From DAOUFU01 sp034429275 (GTDB taxonomy: Bacteria; Chloroflexota; Anaerolineae; Aggregatilineales; Aggregatilineaceae): a stretch of 64,000 nt of DNA. Below the pieces are notes generated by a model. The model did no database searches and had not been told where the DNA came from. It worked only from the letters and a program-made list of their open reading frames with translations. A program made the translations under genes and the position numbers. This document shows, one piece after another, positions 1 to 9,458 of the stretch (the first letter of the stretch is position 1; each line of letters opens with the position of its first letter). The DNA is taken from positions 9,407 to 73,406 of the forward strand of contig DAOUFU010000133.1 of assembly GCA_034429275.1 (NCBI GenBank), in the 5' to 3' direction.

Positions 1-444
<444 letters not shown>

Positions 445-447
445 GGG

Positions 448-1482
448 CTACTCCTTCGGGATCGCGGCTTCGCGCATACGGATCGCGGCACGCGCCCATA
501 CGTCGCGCAGCCGGTTCATCACCAGGGCGTCGCTGGCCACTGCCAGCAGGATGAACATGCCGAAGATGGCATCTTTCCAGAATTCGTTGATCTGCATGCG
601 GATCAGGCTTTGTTCGAGCACGCCCATCAGGATCGCGCCGAGGAACATGCCGAACATGGTGCCGGTGCCGCCGTTGATGCTGATCCCGCCGACCACCACT
701 GCCGCAATTGCCTGCATGTGCAGGCCCTGCGCCGCGTTGAAGCTGATTGTGCCAAAGCGCGCCAGGTACATGAACCCGCCCAGTCCGGCCAGCGCGCCGG
801 AGAGTACAAACGCCAGCAGCACGATCCGCCGCGCGGGCAGCCCGGCGATGCGCGCCGCGTCCGGGTTCGAGCCGATGGCGTACAGCCGTCGGCCATAGGG
901 CAAATAGGCCAGGATCAACTGGAACAGGATCACAATGGCGACCGCCACGCCAAATAACAGGCGGATATCGACCTGGCCGATGGAAAACAGGCTGACTCGT
1001 GGCAGGTCTACCAGCCAGTCGGGCAGGTCGCGCACCAGCACGTTTTTGCCCCGGCCATATTCCACCAGCACGCCGCGATAGATCGCCATGGTGCCCAGCG
1101 TGACCACGATGCTGGGGATGTTGCCATAGGTGACCAGCACCCCGTTGATCAGACCCAGTGCCGCGCCTAGCCCCACGGCCAGCGCCAACAGCGCCAGCGG
1201 GGGCAGGTCGCTGTGGCGCGAGACCTGTTGCCCCGCGACATAGGCGGTCACTCCCACGATGGACCCTACCGAAAGGTCGATGTTCCGTGTGACCACCACC
1301 AGCGTTTCGCCCACTGCCACCACCATGATGATCATGACGGCGGACGAGATGCGCTGGAAGGTGCGCGGCGTGTAGTAATTGTCGATCTGGCTCCCGAAGA
1401 AGAGGATGATCACGATCACGATGAGCAGCAGGCTCAGCTCGCGAATCTGTTCGGGACGGATGAGCTGTCGGATTCGGTTCAT
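448..1482 (-). CDS. Sugar ABC transporter permease (RbsC/LsrC/RhaP-like)
   Basis: A 344-residue integral membrane permease, the usual length for the family, with about 8-10 hydrophobic segments. The motif VTRNIDLSVGSIVGVTAYV (about residues 65-83) is the ExDLSVGS signature of ribose-type permeases, and GNIPSIVVTLGTMAIYRGVL follows as expected. The C-terminal part contains GGISINGGTGTMFGMFLGA, also family-typical. Its stop lies 3 bp before the next permease start and its start 1 bp after the stop of the ATPase gene, so translation is probably coupled. Together the two permeases form the transmembrane channel. No periplasmic solute-binding protein gene is visible; it may lie beyond the left edge. 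Confidence 0.92.
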   Translation of the reverse strand: MNRIRQLIRPEQIRELSLLLIVIVIILFFGSQIDNYYTPRTFQRISSAVMIIMVVAVGETLVVVTRNIDLSVGSIVGVTAYVAGQQVSRHSDLPPLALLALAVGLGAALGLINGVLVTYGNIPSIVVTLGTMAIYRGVLVEYGRGKNVLVRDLPDWLVDLPRVSLFSIGQVDIRLLFGVAVAIVILFQLILAYLPYGRRLYAIGSNPDAARIAGLPARRIVLLAFVLSGALAGLGGFMYLARFGTISFNAAQGLHMQAIAAVVVGGISINGGTGTMFGMFLGAILMGVLEQSLIRMQINEFWKDAIFGMFILLAVASDALVMNRLRDVWARAAIRMREAAIPKE

Positions 1483-1483
1483 C

Positions 1484-2995
<1,512 letters not shown>

Positions 2996-3070
2996 AAACT
3001 CTTCCGGGGGCAGTAGACGTAATAGTTTTCTCAACAAGAGCATACACCCAAAAACCATGTCATGCAAGCT

Positions 3071-3110
3071 GTTTCGCCAAATTTCGCCAATTTTCGCAAG
3101 TTTTCGCCAG
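3071..3110. promoter_or_regulatory. Array of four 10-bp operator-like repeats (transporter side)
   Basis: Four consecutive decamers of the type TTTCGCCAA occur in exact 10-bp phase between the transporter operon and the divergent regulator. DeoR-family proteins often bind short direct repeats of TTTCA/TTTCG type on one helix face. The position about 80-115 bp upstream of the ATPase start fits an operator. Function is inferred from context. Confidence 0.55.
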
Positions 3111-3188
3111 AATGCGATCGGCCCTCGTTTTCCCCGTGCGCACGGGCCAGGGACGCCGTCGGTCAGTTCGTCCTGGCCTCCAACAGGC

Positions 3189-3216
3189 CCTATCGTGAGA
3201 TGATCAACACGATAGG
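3189..3216. repeat. Perfect 9-bp inverted repeat in the divergent promoter region
   Basis: Arms CCTATCGTG and CACGATAGG are separated by 10 bp. They lie between the two decamer arrays. This could be a separate operator (for example for a dimeric regulator or global sugar regulator) or a hairpin in a 5' UTR. Nothing in the sequence decides between these. Confidence 0.4.
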
Positions 3217-3223
3217 ACTTCTC

Positions 3224-3263
3224 GAAATTTGTTGAAGTTTGTTGCAATTTGGTGAAATGGGCT
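3224..3263. promoter_or_regulatory. Second 10-bp operator-like array (regulator side)
   Basis: Four decamers in 10-bp phase (GAAATTTGTT, GAAGTTTGTT, GCAATTTGGT, GAAATGGGCT). Read on the other strand they are TTTC-A/G-n-CAAA-like, that is, the same motif as the array at 3071-3110 but in opposite orientation. The array overlaps the -35 region of the regulator's own promoter, suggesting autoregulation and possibly DNA looping between arrays about 110 bp apart. Confidence 0.55.
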
Positions 3264-3269
3264 GATAAT
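3242..3269 (+). promoter_or_regulatory. Probable sigma-70-type promoter of the DeoR-PBP regulator
   Basis: TTGCAA at 3242-3247 and GATAAT at 3264-3269 (extended as TGATAAT), spacer 16 bp, about 75 bp before the start codon. It is overlapped by the second decamer array. Confidence 0.5.
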
Positions 3270-3342
3270 AGAAGCAGGCAGTTCGATCAGGGAGCCGGGG
3301 CATGGGGCCGCGTGTGCAGACATTCCATACCCCCGGCAGCAA

Positions 3343-5076
3343 ATGACAGCCACCATGCCTACATCTGCCAGCGCATATGAGCGGCACCAGACGATCCTGG
3401 ACCTGGTCCAGCGATACGAAAGCGTTCGTGTGACGGACCTCGCCGAGCAGTTGAATGTCTCGGAGAGCACCGTGCGCACCGATCTCGAAACCCTGAGCGA
3501 GCAGGGCTTCCTGGTGCGCGTGCGCGGTGGCGCGATTGCCCGGCAGGATCGCCGCGCCGATGACGTCCCGCTCTACCTCACCCAGAAGGCCCAGACTCAC
3601 GCCAGGGAAAAACAGGCTATCGCTCGCTGGGCAGCGGGCATGATCGAAGATGGCGACATCATCATGCTCGACGCCAGTTCGACGATCTTCCACATCGCCC
3701 CCTTTGTGCGCGATCGCCGCGAGCTGACCGTCTTCACTAACGGGATCGATGTGGCGCGGCTGCTGGCCAAAGAACCCTCGAACACGGTGATCATTCTGGG
3801 CGGCATCCTGCGCTCGAACGGCAACTCGATCACGGGCGAGATCAGCAAGCAGGTGCTTCAGGATTACCACGTCCAGACGGCATTTGTCTCGTGCAGCGGT
3901 TTCACCCCAGACCAGGGATTCTTTGAAATTGACCTGCGCGAAGCCCAGATGAAGACCCTGATGATCCAGGCCGCCCAGCAGCGGGTCGCGCTGCTAGATT
4001 CGAGCAAGGTTGGGCGCGTCGGCCTGACGGTTTTTGGCACGCTGGCCGACTTCAACACTGTGGTCACCGACGAAAACATCAGCCGCCCGGTCATCGAAGC
4101 AATCCGCCGGGCCGGGGTGCATGTGATCGTCTGCGGCGAACAAACCACCCGTTCGTATGCGCCCGAAGGCGTCCGCCGCCACAAGTACCGCATCGGCTTC
4201 GCCAACCTCAGTGAGAGCACGCCCTTCAGCCGCGATGTTCGCCGCAGCCTGGAGACTGCCGCCCAGAAGAGCCAGCAGGTCGATCTGATCGTGGCCGATA
4301 ACCAGCTAGACCCGCAGATCGCCTTACGGGTCGCCGACGAGCTGATCGCGCAGGACATCGACCTGGTGATCGAGTACCAGATCGACGAGATGACTGGCAA
4401 CCTCATCGCCCAAAAGTTCCACCAGGCACAGATTCCGATCATCGCCATCGACATCCCGATGGTGGGCGGTGTGTTTTTTGGGGTCAATAACTACATCGCG
4501 GGTAAAATGGCCGGGGTGGAACTGGGGAAAGCGATCCGGCAGCGGTGGCAGGGCGAGGTGGACTGGCTGATCGTGGTGGAGCAGCAGCGCGCCGGAAGCC
4601 TGCCGGCCATGCGCATTCAGGGCCAGTTGGACGGCGTGGCGGAGGTGATCGGCCCGGTCGCGCCGGAAAAAATCCTGCGGGTCGACTCGGACAACACGGT
4701 AGAAGGCAATTACGAGACGCTCAAACGGCTGTTTCGCGGTCTGCCCACCGATGCCCGGATCGCGGTCGTGTGGTTCAACGATGATGCCGCCGTCGGGGCG
4801 ATCTATGCCGCGCAGGATACCGGCCTCGCAGAGAATGTGCTGGTGGGCGGCCAGGGCGCGGATCGCCGGGGGCGGGCGGAACTGCGGGCGCATCCCCGGC
4901 TGCTGGGCGGCACCACCGCTTACCGCCCGGAAGATTACGGCGAGCACCTGGTCCGGCTGGCGCTCGACATCCTGGAAGGCAAACCGGTGCCGCCCGCGCT
5001 GTATATGGAGCATTTTTTCATCAACCCGGAAAATGTCGAGCAGTACTATCCTCTGGCTGCGGAGAACCCCGCCTGA
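3343..5076 (+). CDS. DeoR-family regulator fused to a sugar-binding PBP domain
   Basis: A 577-residue cytoplasmic transcription factor with three parts. Residues about 12-65 form a DeoR winged helix-turn-helix (VRVTDLAEQLNVSESTVRTD). Residues about 78-238 are a full DeoR C-terminal sensor (IMLDASST, FTNG, ILGG, DSSKVG, VVTDE). Residues about 260-565 resemble a type I periplasmic binding protein, with the region ending in a VGGQGAD/GGTTAYRP-like segment. Ordinary DeoR proteins are about 250 residues, so this carries an extra PBP-type ligand module with no signal peptide. It diverges from a sugar ABC transporter and is followed by an alpha-galactosidase. Likely role: repressor or dual sensor of the transported sugar and its phosphorylated intermediate (inference). 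ATG at 3355 is an alternative start. Confidence 0.88.
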   Translation: MTATMPTSASAYERHQTILDLVQRYESVRVTDLAEQLNVSESTVRTDLETLSEQGFLVRVRGGAIARQDRRADDVPLYLTQKAQTHAREKQAIARWAAGMIEDGDIIMLDASSTIFHIAPFVRDRRELTVFTNGIDVARLLAKEPSNTVIILGGILRSNGNSITGEISKQVLQDYHVQTAFVSCSGFTPDQGFFEIDLREAQMKTLMIQAAQQRVALLDSSKVGRVGLTVFGTLADFNTVVTDENISRPVIEAIRRAGVHVIVCGEQTTRSYAPEGVRRHKYRIGFANLSESTPFSRDVRRSLETAAQKSQQVDLIVADNQLDPQIALRVADELIAQDIDLVIEYQIDEMTGNLIAQKFHQAQIPIIAIDIPMVGGVFFGVNNYIAGKMAGVELGKAIRQRWQGEVDWLIVVEQQRAGSLPAMRIQGQLDGVAEVIGPVAPEKILRVDSDNTVEGNYETLKRLFRGLPTDARIAVVWFNDDAAVGAIYAAQDTGLAENVLVGGQGADRRGRAELRAHPRLLGGTTAYRPEDYGEHLVRLALDILEGKPVPPALYMEHFFINPENVEQYYPLAAENPA

Positions 5077-5133
5077 TCTCCGGCTGATGCCCCTCTCTGC
5101 ACCGCGATTTGCTGGCAAGAAAGGATATTTCTT

Positions 5134-6408
5134 ATGACTGTTTATAATGGCCTGGCACCCACGCCGCCGATGGGGTGGAACAGTTGGGATTGCTATGGCC
5201 CCACCGTGCGTGAAGACGAGGTCAAGGCTAACGCCGACTTTATGGCGGCGCACCTGCTTCGCCACGGTTGGGATACGGTGGTGGTCGATATTCAGTGGTA
5301 CGAGCCTGCTGCCCAGGCAGGCGGCTACCGCCCGAACGCCGACCTGATCATGGATGAGTATGGGCGGCTGCTGCCCGCTGTGAACCGTTTCCCCTCCGCT
5401 GCAAACGGGGCGGGCTTTAAGCCCCTGGCCGATTATGTGCACAGCCTGGGGCTGAAGTTCGGCATTCACATCATGCGCGGCATCCCACACCGGGCTGTCA
5501 AAGCCAATCTGCCGATCTTCAACACGCCCTACCGCGCGCAGGACATCGCCGATATGGGGCGAATCTGCCCCTGGAACGATGACATGGTCGGCATCGATAT
5601 GTCGCGGCCCGGCGCGCAGGACTACTACCATTCGATCTTCGCGCTCTATGCGGCGTGGGGAGTCGATTACATCAAGGCCGACGATATGCTCTATCCCTAC
5701 CACGTCCAAGAGATCGAGGGCGTGCGGCGGGCGATTGAATCGTGCGGGCGGACGATGGTGCTCAGCCTCTCGCCGGGCGTCAATCTCACCACCGACCACA
5801 GCGATCACCTGAAGCAGAACTGTGAGTTGTTCCGCATCTCGGCGGATTTCTGGGATCGCTGGGAGGATTTGAAGGCGCAGTTCGAAATCTGCCATACCTG
5901 GGAAGCCCTGACCGGCCCCGGCTGCTGGGCCGATGCCGATATGCTGCCGCTGGGACACATCGGCATCCGCGCCGAGCGCGGCGTGGACCGCCCCTCTCTG
6001 CTCACCCGCGACGAGCAGGTTACCCTCATGACTCTGTGGGCGATCTTTCGCTCGCCGCTGATGTTTGGTGGCGATTTGCCCAGCAGCGACTCCTTCACGC
6101 TCAGCCTGCTGACCAACGACGAGGTGCTGCGGGTGAACCAGGCCAGCCGCGCCAATCGCCAGATCATGCGGCAGGGCGACCTGATCGCCTGGGCAGCGGA
6201 AGCCCTCGACGGCGACGACCGATACCTGGCGTTGTTCAATGCCGGCGAGGAAGCGGCGCGGGTCGCGATCGACCTGGAGATGCTTGGGCTGGATGCGTGC
6301 ACGGTGCGCGATCTGTGGGCGGGCAGCGATCTGGGGATCGCGCGCGGCAGCTTCGGCCAGGTGCTCGCACCGCACGCTGCCGGGCTGTACCGGCTGCGGC
6401 GCGCGTAA
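5134..6408 (+). CDS. GH27 family alpha-galactosidase
   Basis: A 424-residue glycoside hydrolase with the N-terminal GH27 signature PTPPMGWNSWDCYGP. A (beta/alpha)8 barrel is indicated by KFGIHIMRGIPHRAV and DYIKADDM; the Asp in the latter is the expected nucleophile. LFRISADFWDRWEDL carries the candidate acid/base Asp, and CWADADMLPLG follows as in the family. No signal peptide is visible, so it probably acts in the cytoplasm on imported alpha-galactosides. The start at 5134 has a good AAGGA site. It lies 57 bp after the regulator gene and is probably cotranscribed. Its stop codon sits inside a 15-bp tandem repeat. GH27 also includes alpha-N-acetylgalactosaminidases and beta-L-arabinopyranosidases, so exact substrate is unproven. 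Confidence 0.9.
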   Translation: MTVYNGLAPTPPMGWNSWDCYGPTVREDEVKANADFMAAHLLRHGWDTVVVDIQWYEPAAQAGGYRPNADLIMDEYGRLLPAVNRFPSAANGAGFKPLADYVHSLGLKFGIHIMRGIPHRAVKANLPIFNTPYRAQDIADMGRICPWNDDMVGIDMSRPGAQDYYHSIFALYAAWGVDYIKADDMLYPYHVQEIEGVRRAIESCGRTMVLSLSPGVNLTTDHSDHLKQNCELFRISADFWDRWEDLKAQFEICHTWEALTGPGCWADADMLPLGHIGIRAERGVDRPSLLTRDEQVTLMTLWAIFRSPLMFGGDLPSSDSFTLSLLTNDEVLRVNQASRANRQIMRQGDLIAWAAEALDGDDRYLALFNAGEEAARVAIDLEMLGLDACTVRDLWAGSDLGIARGSFGQVLAPHAAGLYRLRRA

Positions 6409-6477
6409 GCACGCGGCGCGTGAGCACGCGGCGCGTGAGCACGCGGCGCGTAAGCACGCGGCGCGTAAGCACGCAGC
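6403..6477. repeat. Five-copy 15-bp tandem repeat carrying iterated in-frame stop codons
   Basis: Five 15-bp units (GCG T[AG]A GCACGCGGC). The first contains the TAA stop of the alpha-galactosidase gene. Because the unit is a multiple of three, every following copy places another TAA or TGA in the same frame. Each unit is itself a small palindrome (GCGTGAGCACGC). Too short and unspaced for a CRISPR array. Confidence 0.85.
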
Positions 6478-6511
6478 GCGTGTAACCGCGCGGTGTGGTC
6501 CCCACAACAAA

Positions 6512-6539
6512 CACGCGGTGCGCCCAGGTGCACCGCGTG
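6512..6539. terminator. Hairpin terminator between convergent genes
   Basis: Perfect 10-bp stem (CACGCGGTGC / GCACCGCGTG) with an 8-nt loop. On the minus strand it is followed by TTTGTTGT, so it fits best as the terminator of the FecR-domain gene, and it may act bidirectionally for the galactosidase operon. Confidence 0.6.
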
Positions 6540-6617
6540 GACTCATGTCATTTTGGGGCCAGGATGCCTGGCCCGGAATGGTGAGGCCGATTTCCCCGGT
6601 CTCGCCATTATGCGGTG

Positions 6618-7634
6618 CTATCCGCCCGGCGCAGGTGTGGCCTGTTCCGCTTCTGACTGACCGCTGGCAGAATCGGGCAGTCCCCTGCCGCCGTAAAGCT
6701 GCGCGTTCAGATCGACGCGCGGCAGAATATCGCAGTTCTCTCCAAGCGTCGTGGCCGGGCCATAGACCCAGCCGTAATTGAACAGGTCCGTTTGCAGCGG
6801 GTCGGTGGCGTAGGCAATTTGCAGCCACAGGTTGCCATCAGTGGCCGCGCGCACCCACAAGACCTGGCCGGAAGGCACGCCGCCCAGCCGCTGGCTGTTT
6901 TCCGAAGGATACATGCGCACGACCAGGTTGGTATTGGCGGTCGTGAAGCACAGCGCGTCTAGCGCCCGGTTCGTCCCAGGTGTCACTCCGTCGGTGGTGA
7001 CCGTGCTCTTCTCGCCGCCGAAGAATATCTCGTTGGCCACCAGGGTGACCGGGTCGCCCGTGCCTGTGCGGACTTCGGCGCGGCCAAAGGTGACGATGAT
7101 CAGGCTGGTGCCTTCTGCGCCGACTGTGATCTCCGCATGACCTTCGAGCAGGCGCACCTGGGCATCGGGCAGGGTAATGTCGAATGTTCCAGGGGATTCG
7201 CCGGAAATACGGTGGCCAACCCCGGCGATCAGATGGCCCTGCTCCAGGGTCATTTCTACCACACCTACGCCCTCGTTCAATTCCAGCCGGTTGAGGGTCA
7301 GGCGGCTGTTCTGGGCCAGGACGGTCTCGGTGCCGTCGTAGAACCACGAGATCAGAACCGCGCCGGTAGCATCGGTGCGCAGAGTCTCGCCCGGATCAAA
7401 GGCGGCCCGTCCTGCCCGCGTTTCTTCTGAGGAACCCGGCTGGCTGACATATACATTTTCGACCAGTACCGTGATCGCGCCGCGCACCGACTGGGCGGAT
7501 TCGCTCGTATCGGTCTGCGCCCATACCACGCCACCCATTGCGCCGCTCAGAACGCCACCCACAGAAGCCGCCAGCAGGCCGATCCGTGTTGCTGCTCGCC
7601 CCATCCGCTTCAAACTGAGTATGCGAGAGTTCAT
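6618..7634 (-). CDS. Exported FecR-domain protein
   Basis: A 338-residue protein with an N-terminal signal or anchor segment (about residues 10-37, ending GGVVWAQT). A FecR-type beta domain (about residues 45-210) is indicated by FDPGETLRTDATGAVLISWFYDGTETVL and by the later HAEITV, FGRAEVRTG and VTLVANEI segments. The C-terminal part (LVVRMYPSENSQRLGG) looks like an SH3-type surface domain. In many bacteria such proteins are cell-surface or sigma/anti-sigma accessory proteins; no sigma factor lies next to it here, so the role is open. The frame is open to 7751, but ATG at 7634 has an AGGAG site and makes the signal peptide N-terminal. Confidence 0.75.
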   Translation of the reverse strand: MNSRILSLKRMGRAATRIGLLAASVGGVLSGAMGGVVWAQTDTSESAQSVRGAITVLVENVYVSQPGSSEETRAGRAAFDPGETLRTDATGAVLISWFYDGTETVLAQNSRLTLNRLELNEGVGVVEMTLEQGHLIAGVGHRISGESPGTFDITLPDAQVRLLEGHAEITVGAEGTSLIIVTFGRAEVRTGTGDPVTLVANEIFFGGEKSTVTTDGVTPGTNRALDALCFTTANTNLVVRMYPSENSQRLGGVPSGQVLWVRAATDGNLWLQIAYATDPLQTDLFNYGWVYGPATTLGENCDILPRVDLNAQLYGGRGLPDSASGQSEAEQATPAPGG

Positions 7635-7830
7635 GGTTGGACTCCTACCATAGTCAGTGCCTGTCCCCCGTGATGCCGCCCATCCTGCTGAGGCCCTGCT
7701 GCGAAGCCTGCCCTTCAAATGAGCCGCCGGAACGCCCTGGGGACCTGGCACATGTTGGCGATGGTTAGTTTTTAGCCCAAAATGCCCGCGATTCCCATAG
7801 TATTGTGGGACTGTTAGCGCAAGAGAAACA

Positions 7831-8874
7831 TCAGGCGGGCCGTGTGAAGTTCAGGTCCCCTTCGACCAGTTCGATCAACGTTCCGTCGGGGTCGGTGAAA
7901 AAGGCCAACCGGATGCCGCTGAGGGTCGATGTTTTGGGCGTCATGGTGAAGGTGACCCCCGCGCAGGCCAGCTGCTCGGCGATGGCGTCCAGGCCGGTGA
8001 CGCGCAGCGCCAGGTGTCGCAGCCCGATCTGGGTATTGTCGCTGGGGGCGGGCTGTTGGGTCGCGGCGTTGGTGAAGCTGAACAACTCGATCCGCCCGTG
8101 CCCGGTGTCCAGGTAGGCGGTGACCGCGCCGCGCTCGTCGTGTGGATCGAGATAGCCAAGCAGGCGAAACCCCAGGACACCCTGGTAGAACTCCAATGCA
8201 CGCTCCAGGTTGCTCACCGTGATGGCGACATGATCCAGGCCGTGAATGTGCGGTGCGGCAGGCGGTGCAGCAGGCGCGGCGCTAGAGGTGGACGTATCTG
8301 GCGGAGCGGGTGGCACCACCGCAGCGACTCCGGTGAAGATCGGCGGCGCGATCCGGTCCGGGTTATCGACATAACGCGCCAGCCTGCGAATCAGGCGGTG
8401 AACCGTCTTCGGTTCTTCGGGGACATAGGGGTAAATCGGCAGCGCCGGATTCAGGCCCAGCAGGGCGCGGATTTCGTCTGAGGAAAGGGCCTCCGGCTCG
8501 TTCTGACGCCCGGCGGCGATGATCAGGTCTGCGCCGGGATGGGTGGAATGCAGGCGCATCAGCGCACTGTGGATGGTGTGCGGGGCCAGGATTTTGACGG
8601 CATCGAGGATCAGCACGTAGCCGTCGCAGTTGAGCAGCCCTGCGCCCGATGCCAGCCGCTCACTGATGAGCTGCACGTAAACGGGCTGCGAAGTCCCCAG
8701 CGTGGTCAGTTTGACAAAACATGGTGCTTCGCCTGTGCCCAGGCTGCCGATGCGGGTGGCCGGTGGCTCCATCTCCCACACGGTGCGCATGAATGCGCCG
8801 CTGCTCACAGGGGAACGATAGGCAGCAGCGACCGAATCGGGCTGAAAAAAACCGAATACCGCGATCTTGAGCAT
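7831..8874 (-). CDS. Pseudo-GTPase domain fused to a VOC (glyoxalase-fold) domain
   Basis: A 347-residue cytoplasmic fusion. Residues 1-175 align by eye with the MglA/Arf-like small GTPases common in Chloroflexota: KIAVFG at the start, a DGYVLILDA segment, then AGRQNEPEALSSDEIRALLG where a GTPase has ANKQDLP..., then PYVPEEPKTVHRLIRRL. The P-loop GxxxxGK[ST] is absent (FGFFQPDSVA) and NKxD reads GRQN, so nucleotide binding is unlikely. After a Pro/Ala linker, residues about 213-345 are a VOC domain with all four usual metal ligands present (LDHVA, RIELF, LRHLA, LIELV). ATG at 8874 with GGAG upstream was chosen; the open frame to 9045 lacks homology. Enzymatic or sensing role of the VOC part is unknown. 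Confidence 0.78.
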   Translation of the reverse strand: MLKIAVFGFFQPDSVAAAYRSPVSSGAFMRTVWEMEPPATRIGSLGTGEAPCFVKLTTLGTSQPVYVQLISERLASGAGLLNCDGYVLILDAVKILAPHTIHSALMRLHSTHPGADLIIAAGRQNEPEALSSDEIRALLGLNPALPIYPYVPEEPKTVHRLIRRLARYVDNPDRIAPPIFTGVAAVVPPAPPDTSTSSAAPAAPPAAPHIHGLDHVAITVSNLERALEFYQGVLGFRLLGYLDPHDERGAVTAYLDTGHGRIELFSFTNAATQQPAPSDNTQIGLRHLALRVTGLDAIAEQLACAGVTFTMTPKTSTLSGIRLAFFTDPDGTLIELVEGDLNFTRPA

Positions 8875-8990
8875 GGTCGGCTCCGGTGACAGGGCTGTGC
8901 GGCGTGATGCGCGCATCTTAACCCGCTTCTGGCGCGGCTGCCACCCCGAATCTGGAATGAGCGAAAAACCGCAGGTGTGGCCTATACCAT

Positions 8991-9018
8991 TGAGATTTTG
9001 TGAAATTTTGTGAAAACT
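8991..9018. promoter_or_regulatory. Phased TGAAAT-type repeats upstream of the pilin gene
   Basis: TGAGAT, TGAAAT and TGAAAA occur at 8991, 9001 and 9011, exactly 10 bp apart, in the divergent region between the pseudo-GTPase/VOC gene and the pilin gene. The motif resembles the arrays at 3224-3263 and 55324-55350. Candidate operator, possibly of a DeoR-type protein; inferred. Confidence 0.4.
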
Positions 9019-9030
9019 ATTCATGGAGCC

Positions 9031-9059
9031 TTGATCTTGCGACAACCCTATGCTATGAT
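9031..9059 (+). promoter_or_regulatory. Sigma-70-type promoter of the Flp pilin gene
   Basis: TTGATC at 9031-9036 and TATGAT at 9054-9059 with an ideal 17-bp spacer, about 80 bp before the start codon. Confidence 0.6.
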
Positions 9060-9138
9060 GGTTTCAAGTTCGAGGAAGACACCGAGGGCTTCCCGGATGC
9101 TTGGTTCGGTTGTCATCTTACCTTTAGGAGAAATCATC

Positions 9139-9285
9139 ATGCTGTACCTCCCGCGCGAAGAAGGTCAAGGTCTGGTCGAGTACGCTCTGATCCTGGTGCT
9201 GGTTGCGGTCGTCGTGATCGTCATCCTGGCCCTGCTTGGCCCGGCAATCGGCAACATCTTCTCGAACATCGTCCGCGCTCTGTAG
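9139..9285 (+). CDS. Flp/Fap-type (type IVb) pilin
   Basis: A 48-residue prepilin. After the leader comes the class signature EEGQGLVEYALILVLVAVVV: a Gly cleavage site, a Glu at position +5 and a long hydrophobic helix. It would be processed by a prepilin peptidase and assembled by a Tad-type secretion system. No tad genes are in the window, so it is an orphan locus. The start at 9139 has a TAGGAG site 8 nt upstream; the frame is open to 9010, but the extension does not match pilins. It has its own promoter and a strong terminator, so it is monocistronic and probably highly expressed. Confidence 0.9.
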   Translation: MLYLPREEGQGLVEYALILVLVAVVVIVILALLGPAIGNIFSNIVRAL

Positions 9286-9308
9286 TCTTCACTGGTACCA
9301 CCATCGAC

Positions 9309-9339
9309 GAAGCCCGGTCTGCCGGGCTTCATCTTTTGT
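9309..9339 (+). terminator. Rho-independent terminator of the pilin gene
   Basis: Nine-bp perfect GC-rich stem (GAAGCCCGG / CCGGGCTTC), loop TCTG, followed by ATCTTTTGTT. It lies 24 bp after the pilin stop codon. Confidence 0.88.
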
Positions 9340-9458
9340 TCCCCGGTTCACTTCCAGTCGTGGCACCCCCAAAACTCTCCGCTTTCGCAACTTTGCGGTA
9401 CACTAGCGCCACACCCAGGGGGAAATGGCAAAAACACTGGCACAAGAAGGAGTCATGA

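Noticed and set aside
6403..6477. CRISPR array
   Set aside because: Units are 15 bp, contiguous and without spacers, and no cas genes are present.
4324..6828. 834-residue antisense open frame
   Set aside because: It is a mirror of the DeoR-PBP and GH27 genes, with low-complexity repeats from the tandem array and no domain similarity; GC-rich codon use opens such frames.
9010..9138. Longer N terminus for the Flp pilin
   Set aside because: The extension has no pilin similarity, and ATG at 9139 has a good ribosome site and gives the usual length.
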